A stretch of 64,000 nucleotides of DNA from Flavobacteriaceae bacterium EG-1 (GCF_009649685.1 NZ_WJPK01000001.1:438760-502759), one strand, 5' to 3'. Counted from the stretch's first letter, positions 1-7,863 are shown. Notes: generated by a model from the sequence alone, not told the origin. Made by a program: numbers and translations.

Positions 1-262
1 TTAACGCCAATGCTTTAATTCCTTTATTTTTAAGATTCTCTACTTGGTCGTGAATTAATGCTACTAATGGCGAGATTACAATGCATATACCATCTACTAA
101 TAAAGTAGGTAATTGAAAGCATAAAGACTTTCCTCCTCCAGTGGGTAATAAGGCTAAAACATCTCTTCCTTCTAATACCGCCGAAACTACTTTACTTTGT
201 GATCCCTTGAAGTCATTGTAACCCCAAAATTGCGCTAAGATTTCTCGAGGATTTTTTTGCAC
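1..262 (-). CDS. recQ: ATP-dependent DNA helicase RecQ, N-terminal part (cut by window edge)
   Basis: About 87 N-terminal residues are present; the gene runs off the left edge. The frame shows the superfamily 2 Q-motif region (FWGYNDFKGSQ), Walker A TGGGKS inside LLPTGGGKSLCFQLP, and the motif Ia region ISPLVALIHDQV, an arrangement typical of RecQ 3'-5' helicases that act in recombinational repair and fork restart. No ATG exists: the in-frame stop of the upstream ATPase gene is followed after one codon by GTG (262-260), which I take as the start because the translated MQKNPREILAQFWGY matches a normal RecQ N-terminus. The gene is therefore co-transcribed with the ATPase at 266-826. Family identity is firm; the domains beyond the helicase N-terminus cannot be seen. 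Confidence 0.9.
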   Translation of the reverse strand, partial: MQKNPREILAQFWGYNDFKGSQSKVVSAVLEGRDVLALLPTGGGKSLCFQLPTLLVDGICIVISPLVALIHDQVENLKNKGIKALAL

Positions 263-265
263 TAA

Positions 266-826
266 TTAATTGTTTGCAGTATTCAATATAAATGTAGTTC
301 GATTTTCAATAGTATCGAAAGGGACTTCAATAATTTTATAACCAAAATCTGAATAACTTTTTCTTAGACAATCCTCAATTTTTAATGCTTCGTCAAAACT
401 TTCAAAGCGTTCTTCATCGGTGGTAAAAATTTTTTCCCACATCGGTAATAAGAATATAAAATCGTACTTATGGTTTTCAGCTGCAGTAATAAACTCTGGA
501 TTTAAATCTTGATTATAATGCATCATATAAGCCAATACATCTGGTATTCCTCGGTCGAAAAAAATAAGATTATCCATTGCTTTGTTAGAAGCAATAAATT
601 GGCTGGTTCGCCCTACCAATAGTTTTTTATTGAACTCTAAGGGGTCTTTAACAGAATCGATAGGATTTGTTTCTAAAGATGCTAAATTGCCTAAATCTTT
701 AGCCTCACTGGTCAACTCTCTAATGATTTCATGAAAACATAGATAGTCTTGAGCTTCTAAACTTCGTATAACAGATGTTTTTCCGGTTGCGGGCCCTCCA
801 GTAATCACTATTTTTTTTGAATTCAA
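266..826 (-). CDS. AAA family ATPase (AAA_28/NadR-kinase-like), 186 aa
   Basis: A small P-loop NTPase with Walker A GGPATGKT at residues 10-17 and a Walker-B-like FFDRGIPD near residues 89-96, followed by a helical C-terminal part. The length and motifs fit the AAA_28 group (distantly like the kinase domain of NadR), a family widespread in Bacteroidetes with no established substrate. It lies directly upstream of recQ (the stop is three bases before the recQ GTG) and is divergent from the DUF493 gene across 76 bases that hold a -7 box for each direction. It is probably a nucleotide or cofactor kinase; the substrate is not visible from sequence. Confidence 0.8.
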   Translation of the reverse strand: MNSKKIVITGGPATGKTSVIRSLEAQDYLCFHEIIRELTSEAKDLGNLASLETNPIDSVKDPLEFNKKLLVGRTSQFIASNKAMDNLIFFDRGIPDVLAYMMHYNQDLNPEFITAAENHKYDFIFLLPMWEKIFTTDEERFESFDEALKIEDCLRKSYSDFGYKIIEVPFDTIENRTTFILNTANN

Positions 827-860
827 TACTATTGTTTTTATGATGTTACTATGCTAAGTT

Positions 861-868
861 CAAAAATA
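861..868 (-). promoter_or_regulatory. Bacteroidetes -7 promoter element for the ATPase-recQ pair
   Basis: Read on the minus strand the bases are TATTTTTG, a perfect match to the primary-sigma box TAnnTTTG, about 35 bases upstream of the ATPase ATG. No clear -33 TTG at ideal spacing. Confidence 0.55.
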
Positions 869-881
869 GCTATCGAAATCC

Positions 882-889
882 TATATTTG
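882..889 (+). promoter_or_regulatory. Bacteroidetes -7 promoter element for DUF493 gene
   Basis: TATATTTG matches TAnnTTTG exactly, 13 bases upstream of the ATG at 903, implying a very short leader. It sits back-to-back with the minus-strand box at 861-868. Confidence 0.6.
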
Positions 890-902
890 TAAAAAAATCT
901 GC

Positions 903-1190
903 ATGGATACTAATAAATCAGAAGAATTCTATTCTCGATTAAAGACCCAACTTACAGAAACATCAACTTGGCCATCAAATTATTTATATAAATTTATTGT
1001 TCCAACTGATCCAGCAAAAATTAAGAAAATTGAAGATATCTTTAATAATTTAGGTGCCGTTTTAGAATCTAAAAAATCAAAGAAAGGCAAGTATACCAGT
1101 GTTTCTGTAACAGTTAATTTAAAAGGGCCAGACGAGGTAATTGAAAAATATAAAGAAGTAGGTAAGATAGAAGGTGTAATTTCGTTGTAA
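903..1190 (+). CDS. DUF493 family protein (YbeD-like), 95 aa
   Basis: A 95-residue protein with the compact alpha/beta fold signature of the DUF493/YbeD family: an early hydrophobic strand (YLYKFIVP, about residues 28-35), a central KGKYTSVSVTVNL strand, and a C-terminal helix plus a GVISL strand, giving an ACT-like ferredoxin fold. Family members are small cytoplasmic proteins, sometimes near lipoate genes in proteobacteria, with no settled biochemical role. The gene is monocistronic with its own -7 box and is divergent from the AAA ATPase. The length is normal for the family. Confidence 0.8.
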   Translation: MDTNKSEEFYSRLKTQLTETSTWPSNYLYKFIVPTDPAKIKKIEDIFNNLGAVLESKKSKKGKYTSVSVTVNLKGPDEVIEKYKEVGKIEGVISL

Positions 1191-1211
1191 GATTAGTTGC
1201 ATTTATATAGT

Positions 1212-1231
1212 CTCAAAATTTGACTTTTGAG
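1212..1231. terminator. Weak hairpin after DUF493 gene
   Basis: CTCAAAA and TTTTGAG form a 7-bp stem with a 6-base loop, 21 bases after the DUF493 stop. There is no run of T, so terminator activity is only a possibility. Confidence 0.25.
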
Positions 1232-1308
1232 CTAAATAGGTCTTTGCAGACATATTGGTCAAGATTTAAAAACTATTCATTAATCGGTATAAAATAGTTT
1301 CACACATA

Positions 1309-1316
1309 TAATTTTG
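1309..1316 (+). promoter_or_regulatory. Bacteroidetes -7 promoter element for DUF4290-murA
   Basis: TAATTTTG fits TAnnTTTG, about 50 bases before the TTG start at 1367. No -33 TTG is seen at ideal spacing. Confidence 0.45.
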
Positions 1317-1366
1317 TTATTTTGCCTCCGTTATACTAATACGCTTAAAAGCATAAACATTACAAT

Positions 1367-2032
1367 TTGAATTTAGTAGATAATATAGAATACAATACAG
1401 AACGAACTCACTTAATAATTCCGGAGTATGGCCGTCATTTTCAAAAAATGGTTGAGCATGCAATGACAATTGAAGATCGTGAAGAAAGAAACAAAGTTGC
1501 ACAAGCCATAATTAGTGTTATGGGCAACTTGCAACCACATTTAAGAGATGTTCCAGATTTTCAACATAAACTTTGGGATCAACTATTTATAATGTCTGAT
1601 TTTAAATTAGATGTTGATTCTCCATTTCCAATTACAACGAAGGAGATGTTACAGGAGAAACCAGAGCCTTTAGAATACCCACAAAATTTTCCGAAGTATC
1701 GTTTTTATGGAAACAATATTAAGCGAATGATTGATGTTGCAGTAAAATGGGAAAAAGGAGATTTACGTGATGGGTTGGAATTTGCTATTGCAAACCACAT
1801 GAAGAAATGCTATTTAAATTGGAATAAAGATACTGTTGAAGATAAAATAATTTTCAAGCATTTACTGGAATTAAGTAATGGTGCAATAGATTTAGCTAAA
1901 AAGGAAGAGAGTTTAACTGAAAGTCAGCAATTTCTAAAAAATCGGTCGAACAAGAGTAACAGCCGTAGTAGTAATGGTCACTCAAACAAAAAGAATCAAC
2001 GAAATAACAACCGCGGAAAAAAGCGGTACTAA
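1367..2032 (+). CDS. DUF4290 domain protein, 221 aa
   Basis: The body (about residues 5-190) matches DUF4290, a Bacteroidetes-restricted family with a characteristic start region (NIEYNTER...LIIPEYGRHFQKMV) and a conserved NLQPHLRDV/FQHKLWDQLF segment. Function is unknown; no catalytic motif or membrane segment is visible. The last 30 or so residues are low-complexity and basic (Asn, Ser, Lys, Arg), which suggests nucleic-acid or RNP contact, though that is inference. The start is TTG at 1367 because the conserved N-terminus begins there and no in-frame ATG precedes it; the next ATG would remove the conserved domain start. It is 16 bases upstream of murA and so probably co-transcribed with it. 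Confidence 0.8.
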   Translation: MNLVDNIEYNTERTHLIIPEYGRHFQKMVEHAMTIEDREERNKVAQAIISVMGNLQPHLRDVPDFQHKLWDQLFIMSDFKLDVDSPFPITTKEMLQEKPEPLEYPQNFPKYRFYGNNIKRMIDVAVKWEKGDLRDGLEFAIANHMKKCYLNWNKDTVEDKIIFKHLLELSNGAIDLAKKEESLTESQQFLKNRSNKSNSRSSNGHSNKKNQRNNNRGKKRY

Positions 2033-2048
2033 ATACCTCAAATCTTAG

Positions 2049-3359
2049 ATGGGAACGTTTAAAATTGAAGGAGGCCATCAGCTCTCCGGTGAAATAACGC
2101 CGCAAGGAGCCAAAAATGAGGCCCTGCAAATTCTTTGTGCAGTACTTCTTACTGCAGAGAAAGTAACAATCAATAACATACCAGATATTGTTGATGTTAA
2201 CAAACTAATACAATTACTTAAAGATCTTGGGGTTAAAGTAGAAAAGTTAAGTAAAGGTTCATATACTTTTCAAGCAGATGCTATCAATCTAGATTATCTG
2301 CAATCGGCAGATTTTAAAAGAGATGGTAGTGGATTAAGAGGTTCAATTATGATGGTTGGTCCTTTATTATCTAGATTTGGTCAAGGTTATATCCCAAAAC
2401 CAGGAGGTGATAAAATTGGTCGTAGAAGGTTAGATACGCATTTTGAAGGCTTTATAAATCTTGGTGCAAAATTTAGATATAATAAGGAAGAACATTTCTA
2501 TGGTGTTGAGGCAAAAAAGCTAAAAGGTACATATATGCTTTTAGATGAAGCTTCGGTTACAGGAACTGCTAATATTGTTATGGCAGCTGTTTTGGCTGAA
2601 GGTGAAACAACTATTTATAATGCGGCTTGTGAACCCTATTTGCAACAGCTTTGTAATATGCTTAATAGAATGGGTGCCAAAATTTCTGGTATAGGTTCTA
2701 ATTTGTTAACTATTAAAGGTGTTAATGAATTAGGTGGAACTGAACATCGAATGTTACCAGACATGATTGAAATTGGGAGTTGGGTTGGACTAGCAGCAAT
2801 GACTAAAAGTGAACTTACAATTAAGGATGTTAGTTGGGATGATTTAGGACAAATACCATCAGTTTTTAGTAAGTTAGGAATTAAGTTAGAGCGAAGAGGT
2901 GACGATATATTTATCCCAAAGCACAAAGATGGGTACGAAATTCAAAATTATATTGATGGTTCTATTTTAACCATCTCAGATGCACCTTGGCCCGGTTTAA
3001 CGCCAGATTTACTTAGCATTATTTTAGTAATGGCTACACAAGCTAAAGGTGAAGTGCTAATACATCAAAAAATGTTTGAAAGTCGACTTTTCTTCGTAGA
3101 TAAATTAATTGATATGGGAGCAAAGATTATTCTTTGTGATCCGCATAGAGCTACAGTAATTGGCCATAATTTTAAATCAACTTTGAAGGCGACAACAATG
3201 ACTTCTCCAGATATTAGAGCTGGGGTTTCATTATTAATAGCTGCGCTATCTGCTAAGGGTACTTCTATAATTCATAACATTGAGCAAATTGATCGAGGCT
3301 ATGAAGATATTGATAATAGACTTAGGGCTATTGGAGCTAAAATTGAGCGAATTAGTTAA
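2049..3359 (+). CDS. murA: UDP-N-acetylglucosamine 1-carboxyvinyltransferase MurA
   Basis: Catalyses transfer of enolpyruvate from PEP to UDP-GlcNAc, the first committed step of peptidoglycan synthesis, in the cytoplasm. The 436-residue length is normal for the EPSP-synthase-like fold. The substrate Lys-Asn pair is at 22-23 (QGAKNEAL). The catalytic loop reads KPGGDKIGRRRLDTHF, so the position equivalent to Cys115 of E. coli MurA is Asp (residue 121, codon 2409-2411). Asp at this site is known from fosfomycin-insensitive MurA enzymes such as those of Mycobacterium and Chlamydia, so intrinsic fosfomycin resistance at the target is expected. It follows DUF4290 by 16 bases and is the likely second gene of that operon. 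Confidence 0.95.
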   Translation: MGTFKIEGGHQLSGEITPQGAKNEALQILCAVLLTAEKVTINNIPDIVDVNKLIQLLKDLGVKVEKLSKGSYTFQADAINLDYLQSADFKRDGSGLRGSIMMVGPLLSRFGQGYIPKPGGDKIGRRRLDTHFEGFINLGAKFRYNKEEHFYGVEAKKLKGTYMLLDEASVTGTANIVMAAVLAEGETTIYNAACEPYLQQLCNMLNRMGAKISGIGSNLLTIKGVNELGGTEHRMLPDMIEIGSWVGLAAMTKSELTIKDVSWDDLGQIPSVFSKLGIKLERRGDDIFIPKHKDGYEIQNYIDGSILTISDAPWPGLTPDLLSIILVMATQAKGEVLIHQKMFESRLFFVDKLIDMGAKIILCDPHRATVIGHNFKSTLKATTMTSPDIRAGVSLLIAALSAKGTSIIHNIEQIDRGYEDIDNRLRAIGAKIERIS

Positions 3360-3484
3360 GTCTTTGGAACAAAATCAACTTTAATTATAAAGAATAATTA
3401 ATAGAAATACGAAAGTTTTAAAATTGCAGAAGACTGGCATTTTTCAAAATATTTTAACACTTATAGATTTCTCAAAGGTTTGAG

Positions 3485-4075
3485 TTATACTTGATCAAAG
3501 TCATCACTAAATTTACCGGTGACTTGGATATTATTCTCTAAAGAAAGATTCAATTCAATTTCGTAATAATCTTCTTGTCGTTCTAATTTAATCGATCCTC
3601 CCGTAATTTTTAGAAATTCATTATCATCACTTTCTAACTCTCCATCTTTGTTTAAATCTATGGCTACTTTACCATCAATAAAAAAGTGGCTATTGGACAA
3701 ATCAATATCATTTTCATCTGTGTTGTCAGGTTTAAAATCATATGTGCCAGAAGTTAGTCCTTCAAAACCAGGCGCAAATAAATCAGCATACACCCATAAA
3801 GAGGCATCTCTAGCCCTCCAAATAGGTTGTAAATTTCCAAAAATCACGACTTGTACGTAGTAAAATTCTCCATCCGTAAAGTTAATTTGGCTTGCTGAAT
3901 GGTTTTCTTTAAAGTCGAATACTTCTTCAAGACCCTTGATGCTAACATAAGTATCATCTTCAATCATTATCGCGTTATTACTAATTTCAACTTCTGAATT
4001 ATTCTCAGATTCTTTTGAACAAGAATGTAGTAATAGGGCACAAACTATACAGCTGATAAATAATAACTTTTTCAT
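3485..4075 (-). CDS. Predicted lipoprotein of unknown function, 196 aa
   Basis: The N-terminus is a lipoprotein signal peptide (MKKLLFISCIVCALLLHSC) with Cys19 as the likely lipidated residue, followed by an acidic Ser/Glu/Asn linker. The rest is beta-rich and acidic and includes a segment DLNKDGELESDDNEF that resembles a calcium-binding DxDxDG loop. I recognise no family. It is convergent with murA and separated from the photolyase operon behind it by about 190 bases, so it is probably transcribed alone. The protein should sit in the outer or inner membrane facing the periplasm or surface. Confidence 0.65.
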   Translation of the reverse strand: MKKLLFISCIVCALLLHSCSKESENNSEVEISNNAIMIEDDTYVSIKGLEEVFDFKENHSASQINFTDGEFYYVQVVIFGNLQPIWRARDASLWVYADLFAPGFEGLTSGTYDFKPDNTDENDIDLSNSHFFIDGKVAIDLNKDGELESDDNEFLKITGGSIKLERQEDYYEIELNLSLENNIQVTGKFSDDFDQV

Positions 4076-4154
4076 TTTTTGAAATGATTTTTCGATTTTA
4101 TTTAACTTCTATTTTGATAATGGATTAAAATTAGAATAATTGTATTTATAATAT

Positions 4155-4177
4155 ATACCAAGAAATTGGTATTTTTT
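4155..4177. terminator. Hairpin downstream of the photolyase operon
   Basis: ATACCAA-GAAA-TTGGTAT is a perfect 7-bp stem followed by six T on the plus strand. It lies downstream of the minus-strand photolyase gene, where the T-run is replaced by AT-rich sequence; a second imperfect hairpin follows at 4178-4199 (GCCTA-CTG / CAG-T-TAGGC). It likely ends the photolyase transcript. Confidence 0.4.
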
Positions 4178-4268
4178 GCCTACTGGTTTTCAGTTAGGCC
4201 ATTATGAAAAGACATTAAAAAAATAAAGTATAGAGTAATTCATTATCTTGAGTTTAAATAATGTCATT

Positions 4269-5579
4269 TTACTTTAAAGCTTCTTTATAAACCCTCAAAC
4301 ATCTTTCTCGTGCTGTTTTATGGTCAACCATTTTTTGAGGATATGTAAGTTCTTGTATATCTGTAACCCATGTACTAATGTATTTTTTGTTCTCATCAAA
4401 TTTATCAACTTGGGTCATCGGATTAAAAATTCTAAAATAGGGTGCGGCGTCAACACCACTGCCAGCAGCCCATTGCCAGTTACCAACATTTGCACTTTGA
4501 TCGTAATCCAATAATTTTTCCGCAAAATATGCTTCACCCCAGCGCCAATCTATTAGTAAGTGTTTGCATAAAAAACTTGCGACTAACATACGAACTCTGT
4601 TATGCATATAGCCAGTTTTGTTTAACTGTCGCATACCTGCATCTACCAAAGCATAGCCGGTTTCTCCAGCACACCATTTTTTAAACTCCATTTCGTTATT
4701 ACGCCACTCAATACGATCGTACTTTGGTCTAAACGATTTCGTGACAGTATGGGGAAAATGCCATAGAATTTGCATAAAAAACTCTCTCCATATTAATTCA
4801 TTCCAAAACACCTCATTTTTTTCTGATATCGCTTTTTTTACAATTTGCCGTATAGAAACGGTGCCAAAACGTAAATGTGGCCCTAAATGTGATGTTCCAT
4901 TTTTGATAAACGGAAAATTTCTTGTTTTCTCATAATTTTCAATCAGGGTAGGGGTTACATTATATTCAGGAATTCTTATGATAGATTTTTCGAAACCTAA
5001 GTCTGAAAGGGTTGGACTTTGTAACTCAGTATTTTGAAGGAGATTGTGTAAGTGTTTTGCAGTGTCGTTAATAATTAATGACTTGTCATTATTGAATTTT
5101 TCTTTCCACTTGTTTTTATAAGGAGTATACACTACATAGGGTTCTCCGTTATCTTTAACTATTTCGTTTTTTTCAAAAATTACTTGGTCTTTTAAAGTTA
5201 AGAAATCAATATTGTTATCTAACAAGAGTTTATTAATAACATTATCTCGTCTTATAGCATATGGCTCATAATCACTATTAGTATAAACCTTCTGAACATC
5301 ATATTCACTTATTATTTTTTTAAATGCACTTTCTGGTGTATCATGAAAAATAGCCAGCGAACTTTTAAACTTTTCTTTGATAGTATTATTAATGCTATTA
5401 AGAGTGTCATAAATAAAATTTAATCGAGCGTCATTTTTTGGTAACGCATTTAGAATATTTTTATCAAAAATAAAGATTGGAAGAACGGGATATTTATTCA
5501 AAAGAGCAGTCGTGAGACCTACATTATCATGAAGCCGTAAATCTCGTCTAAACCAAAACAGAGATATCTTTTTTTTCAT
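4269..5579 (-). CDS. phrB: Deoxyribodipyrimidine photolyase (cryptochrome/photolyase family)
   Basis: A 436-residue flavoprotein of the class I photolyase type: N-terminal antenna-binding Rossmann domain (starting LFWFRRDLRLHDN, residues 7-19) and C-terminal helical FAD domain with the motifs FWNELIWREFF, ALVDAGMRQLNKTGYMHNR, and GNWQWAAGSGVDAAPYFR, the last including the Trp and Asn residues used in flavin reduction. It repairs cyclobutane pyrimidine dimers using blue light; a cryptochrome or 6-4 specificity cannot be fully excluded. The ATG lies one base after the SDR stop, so it is the third gene of a three-gene operon with the SDR and SRPBCC genes, an arrangement that suggests light- or photosensitizer-dependent expression. 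Confidence 0.93.
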   Translation of the reverse strand: MKKKISLFWFRRDLRLHDNVGLTTALLNKYPVLPIFIFDKNILNALPKNDARLNFIYDTLNSINNTIKEKFKSSLAIFHDTPESAFKKIISEYDVQKVYTNSDYEPYAIRRDNVINKLLLDNNIDFLTLKDQVIFEKNEIVKDNGEPYVVYTPYKNKWKEKFNNDKSLIINDTAKHLHNLLQNTELQSPTLSDLGFEKSIIRIPEYNVTPTLIENYEKTRNFPFIKNGTSHLGPHLRFGTVSIRQIVKKAISEKNEVFWNELIWREFFMQILWHFPHTVTKSFRPKYDRIEWRNNEMEFKKWCAGETGYALVDAGMRQLNKTGYMHNRVRMLVASFLCKHLLIDWRWGEAYFAEKLLDYDQSANVGNWQWAAGSGVDAAPYFRIFNPMTQVDKFDENKKYISTWVTDIQELTYPQKMVDHKTARERCLRVYKEALK

Positions 5580-5580
5580 G

Positions 5581-6273
5581 TTAATTTACATTTAAAGTAC
5601 TTGTTCCTCCATCGACTCCAATTACTTGACCAGTCATCCAACTACTTTGTTCACTCAACAAAAATACCACCATATTTGCGATATCATCGGGCGTTCCAAT
5701 TCTGTTCATTGGATGACGCAAAGCGTTCGCTTCTTTCTTTTTGTCATTATTTAACAATCTTTTAGACAAAGGAGTGTCAACTAAAGAAGGTGCTATAATA
5801 TTCACCCTAAATTTTGTAGCGTATTCTGCTGCTATCGCTTTACCAAATCCTTCAATTGCTCCCTTAGCAGCGGCTACACTTGAATGATAGGGCATACCTT
5901 TTTTTACGGCAACAGTACTAAAAAATACAACACTTGATTTATCCGCTAATCTATCAATAACAGTCTTAAATACTTTAATCATTCCAATGAAGTTGAGATT
6001 CATTTCTGATTCAAAATTATCTGAAGTTAACATCTTAAATGGTTTTAAATTAATGCTGCCGGGGCAATAGACAAAACCATGAATATCCTGAGGTAAAAGG
6101 GTTAAGTCAAGCTTTTCGAGTGTGGCATCAAAATGAATATGATTCACATCCAAAGAATCTAAATTTCCCTTGGTTCTTGACGCAATAAATAAATTATGAG
6201 TATCATGCAATAAAGTGGCCACAGATAATCCTATTCCTCTTGACCCACCAATTAAAAGTATATTTTTTTTCAT
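5581..6273 (-). CDS. Short-chain dehydrogenase/reductase, 230 aa
   Basis: A classical SDR with an N-terminal dinucleotide motif GGSRGIG (residues 9-15), the active-site Ser in FFSTVAV, a catalytic YHSSVAAAKGA segment (Tyr and Lys spaced as YxxxxxxK rather than the usual YxxxK because of a shift in alignment), and a C-terminal MTGQVIGVDGG substrate/cofactor loop. The start abuts the SRPBCC stop (TAAATG) and its stop is one base from the photolyase ATG, so the three genes are translationally linked. The substrate is unknown; the link to photolyase suggests a role in the light response rather than general metabolism, which is inference. Confidence 0.85.
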   Translation of the reverse strand: MKKNILLIGGSRGIGLSVATLLHDTHNLFIASRTKGNLDSLDVNHIHFDATLEKLDLTLLPQDIHGFVYCPGSINLKPFKMLTSDNFESEMNLNFIGMIKVFKTVIDRLADKSSVVFFSTVAVKKGMPYHSSVAAAKGAIEGFGKAIAAEYATKFRVNIIAPSLVDTPLSKRLLNNDKKKEANALRHPMNRIGTPDDIANMVVFLLSEQSSWMTGQVIGVDGGTSTLNVN

Positions 6274-6771
6274 TTATTGGGATTTAAATTGAAGCATTTT
6301 AGTTTGAGGATTCAGTACACCAAATAATTTATTTAATTTTTTTTCTCGATATAAAAATATCTCAGATAGCTGCTTTTTAATTATCCAAGAATGTGCTAAA
6401 TGACCAAAAAATCCGAACGGAACTTTATAATCAATAATGTCTTCCATTACTATACCGCCATGAATAGGTTTTATAAAATGTTTATGATGCCAGAATTGAT
6501 ATGGACCAAAACGTTGCTCATCAACAAAATATTCTCCCTCTTTAACATGTGTAATTTCTGTTACCCATTTTGTTTTGTAACCATAAAATGGAGAAACTTT
6601 ATACTGAATTATTTGACCTGGATACATTTTTTTATCTGCACCAGATAAAATATTAAAACCCATATGATTAGGAGTAATAGTCTTTAAGCTTTCGGGGTTA
6701 GAAAGAAAATTCCAGGCTTCATCTTTGCTTATTGGCAAAGCTTGTTTAGCGAATAGTTGGTACATTTTCAT
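6274..6771 (-). CDS. SRPBCC (START-like) family protein, 165 aa
   Basis: The sequence has the helix-grip START-like pattern: an N-terminal strand followed by SKDEAWNFLSNPESLKTITP (about residues 15-34), then long beta strands ending in a C-terminal helix that carries FLYREKKLNKLFG. Members near photolyase genes are often annotated as cell-division-inhibitor-like SRPBCC proteins; they probably bind a hydrophobic ligand. No signal peptide. It is the first gene of the SRPBCC-SDR-photolyase operon; the ATG at 6771 follows an AT-rich leader that begins with the inverted repeat at 6796-6829. Confidence 0.8.
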   Translation of the reverse strand: MKMYQLFAKQALPISKDEAWNFLSNPESLKTITPNHMGFNILSGADKKMYPGQIIQYKVSPFYGYKTKWVTEITHVKEGEYFVDEQRFGPYQFWHHKHFIKPIHGGIVMEDIIDYKVPFGFFGHLAHSWIIKKQLSEIFLYREKKLNKLFGVLNPQTKMLQFKSQ

Positions 6772-6795
6772 ATAAGTTATATATCAAGATATAAT

Positions 6796-6829
6796 TTTGT
6801 CTAATAAAAATAATAAAAAGCTAGACAAA
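6796..6829. promoter_or_regulatory. Perfect inverted repeat TTTGTCTA-N18-TAGACAAA, probable operator of the photolyase operon
   Basis: Two perfect 8-base arms (6796-6803 and 6822-6829) separated by 18 AT-rich bases, ending 25 bases upstream of the SRPBCC ATG. The promoter-proximal arm lies just upstream of a degenerate -7 box (ATATCTTG). This size and symmetry fit a dimeric regulator; MerR/LitR/CarH-type photoreceptors are candidates because they commonly control photolyase genes, but no such regulator is in the window. Confidence 0.5.
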
Positions 6830-6910
6830 TAACAACTAATTTTATTGGTGATAATAATTCAGTTATTCTTATTTAAGCTTTTCTTAACAACTGCAACATC
6901 GCATTCTGTG

Positions 6911-6918
6911 TAATTTCG
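6911..6918 (+). promoter_or_regulatory. Possible -7 element for DUF2911 gene
   Basis: TAATTTCG matches TAnnTTTG at seven of eight positions, 25 bases before the ATG at 6944. Confidence 0.3.
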
Positions 6919-6943
6919 TAAAAACTAATAAATACACTATCAC

Positions 6944-7789
6944 ATGAAGAAGATTACACTATTTGTTTGTGCAATTATGGCATCATTTGCTATGAACGCT
7001 CAAATACAGACACCGGCACCTAGCCCTGGATCAAAATTAATTCAGACCGTAGGTTTAACGGATATTACGGTAGAATACTCGCGACCATCTATGCGAGGGA
7101 GAACAATTTTCGGAGATCTTGTTCCATTTGATAAGATTTGGCGTACAGGTGCAAATGCTAGAACAAAAATTTCTTTTACAGAGGATGTAACCTTTGGTGG
7201 ATCAAAGGTTAAGGCGGGTTCATATGCAATTTTCACAAAACCTGGAGCAACATCTTGGGATGTATTCTTATATGAAGGCCCTAATGACGGTGGAACTCCA
7301 AAGGTTTTAGATGAGTCAAAAGTAGTTGCCAAAGTAACTTCTGAGGTTGTGAAGATGCCTATGTCTATGGAAACATTTACAATCATTATTGATGATTTAT
7401 CCGATAATGCTGCTACGCTAGGTTTTTTATGGGAATCTAGTTATGTACCTGTTAAAATTGAAGTGGGAACTGATGAAGCTGTGATGAAAAATATAGATAA
7501 GGTAATGGCGGGTCCAGATGCTGGAGATTATTATGCATCGGCAGTTTATTATATGAATTCAGGAAAGGATATCAAGAAGGCTAAAGAATGGATGGACAAG
7601 GCAATGTCTATGACTGAAAAACCTGCATTTTGGCAATTACGCCAACAATCTTTGGTAAATGCCAAAGCGGGCGACAAAAAAGCTGCTATAGCTGCGGCTA
7701 AAAAATCTTTAGCAGCTGCAAAGGAAGCAGGTAATGAGGATTATATTAAAATGAATACCGAATCTTTAAAAGAATGGGGAGCGAAATAA
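6944..7789 (+). CDS. DUF2911 domain protein, secreted, 281 aa
   Basis: It begins with a Sec signal peptide (MKKITLFVCAIMASFAMNAQ), then a DUF2911 domain (about residues 22-170) with the typical VEYSRPSMRGRTIFG and WRTGANARTKISF segments. The C-terminal 100 residues are helical and Lys/Ala rich and read as degenerate TPR repeats (SAVYYMNSGKDIKKAKEWMDKAM). DUF2911 proteins are common and often abundant in Flavobacteriia; their role is unknown and localisation is periplasmic or outer-surface. The gene stands alone and is closed by a strong bidirectional terminator shared with the convergent DUF5107 gene. Confidence 0.85.
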   Translation: MKKITLFVCAIMASFAMNAQIQTPAPSPGSKLIQTVGLTDITVEYSRPSMRGRTIFGDLVPFDKIWRTGANARTKISFTEDVTFGGSKVKAGSYAIFTKPGATSWDVFLYEGPNDGGTPKVLDESKVVAKVTSEVVKMPMSMETFTIIIDDLSDNAATLGFLWESSYVPVKIEVGTDEAVMKNIDKVMAGPDAGDYYASAVYYMNSGKDIKKAKEWMDKAMSMTEKPAFWQLRQQSLVNAKAGDKKAAIAAAKKSLAAAKEAGNEDYIKMNTESLKEWGAK

Positions 7790-7806
7790 TTCGTTTTTAA
7801 CTATAA

Positions 7807-7842
7807 AAAGAGCCGTGTTCACAATTGTAAACACGGCTCTTT
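7807..7842. terminator. Strong bidirectional Rho-independent terminator
   Basis: AAAGAGCCGTGTT and AACACGGCTCTTT form a 13-bp perfect stem, with a small palindrome (ACAATTGT) in the loop. A/T stretches flank both sides. It separates the convergent DUF2911 and DUF5107 genes and can serve both. Confidence 0.9.
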
Positions 7843-7863
7843 AATTTACATTTCTTAAATCTC

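Noticed and set aside
1317-1502. Minus-strand open frame overlapping the DUF4290 gene
   Set aside because: It is antisense to a conserved protein, has no family signature, and its codon content reflects the opposite strand.
3360-3484. CTCAAA-GG-TTTGAG near 3473 as a terminator between murA and the lipoprotein gene
   Set aside because: The two-base loop and absence of a T-run make a functional terminator unlikely.
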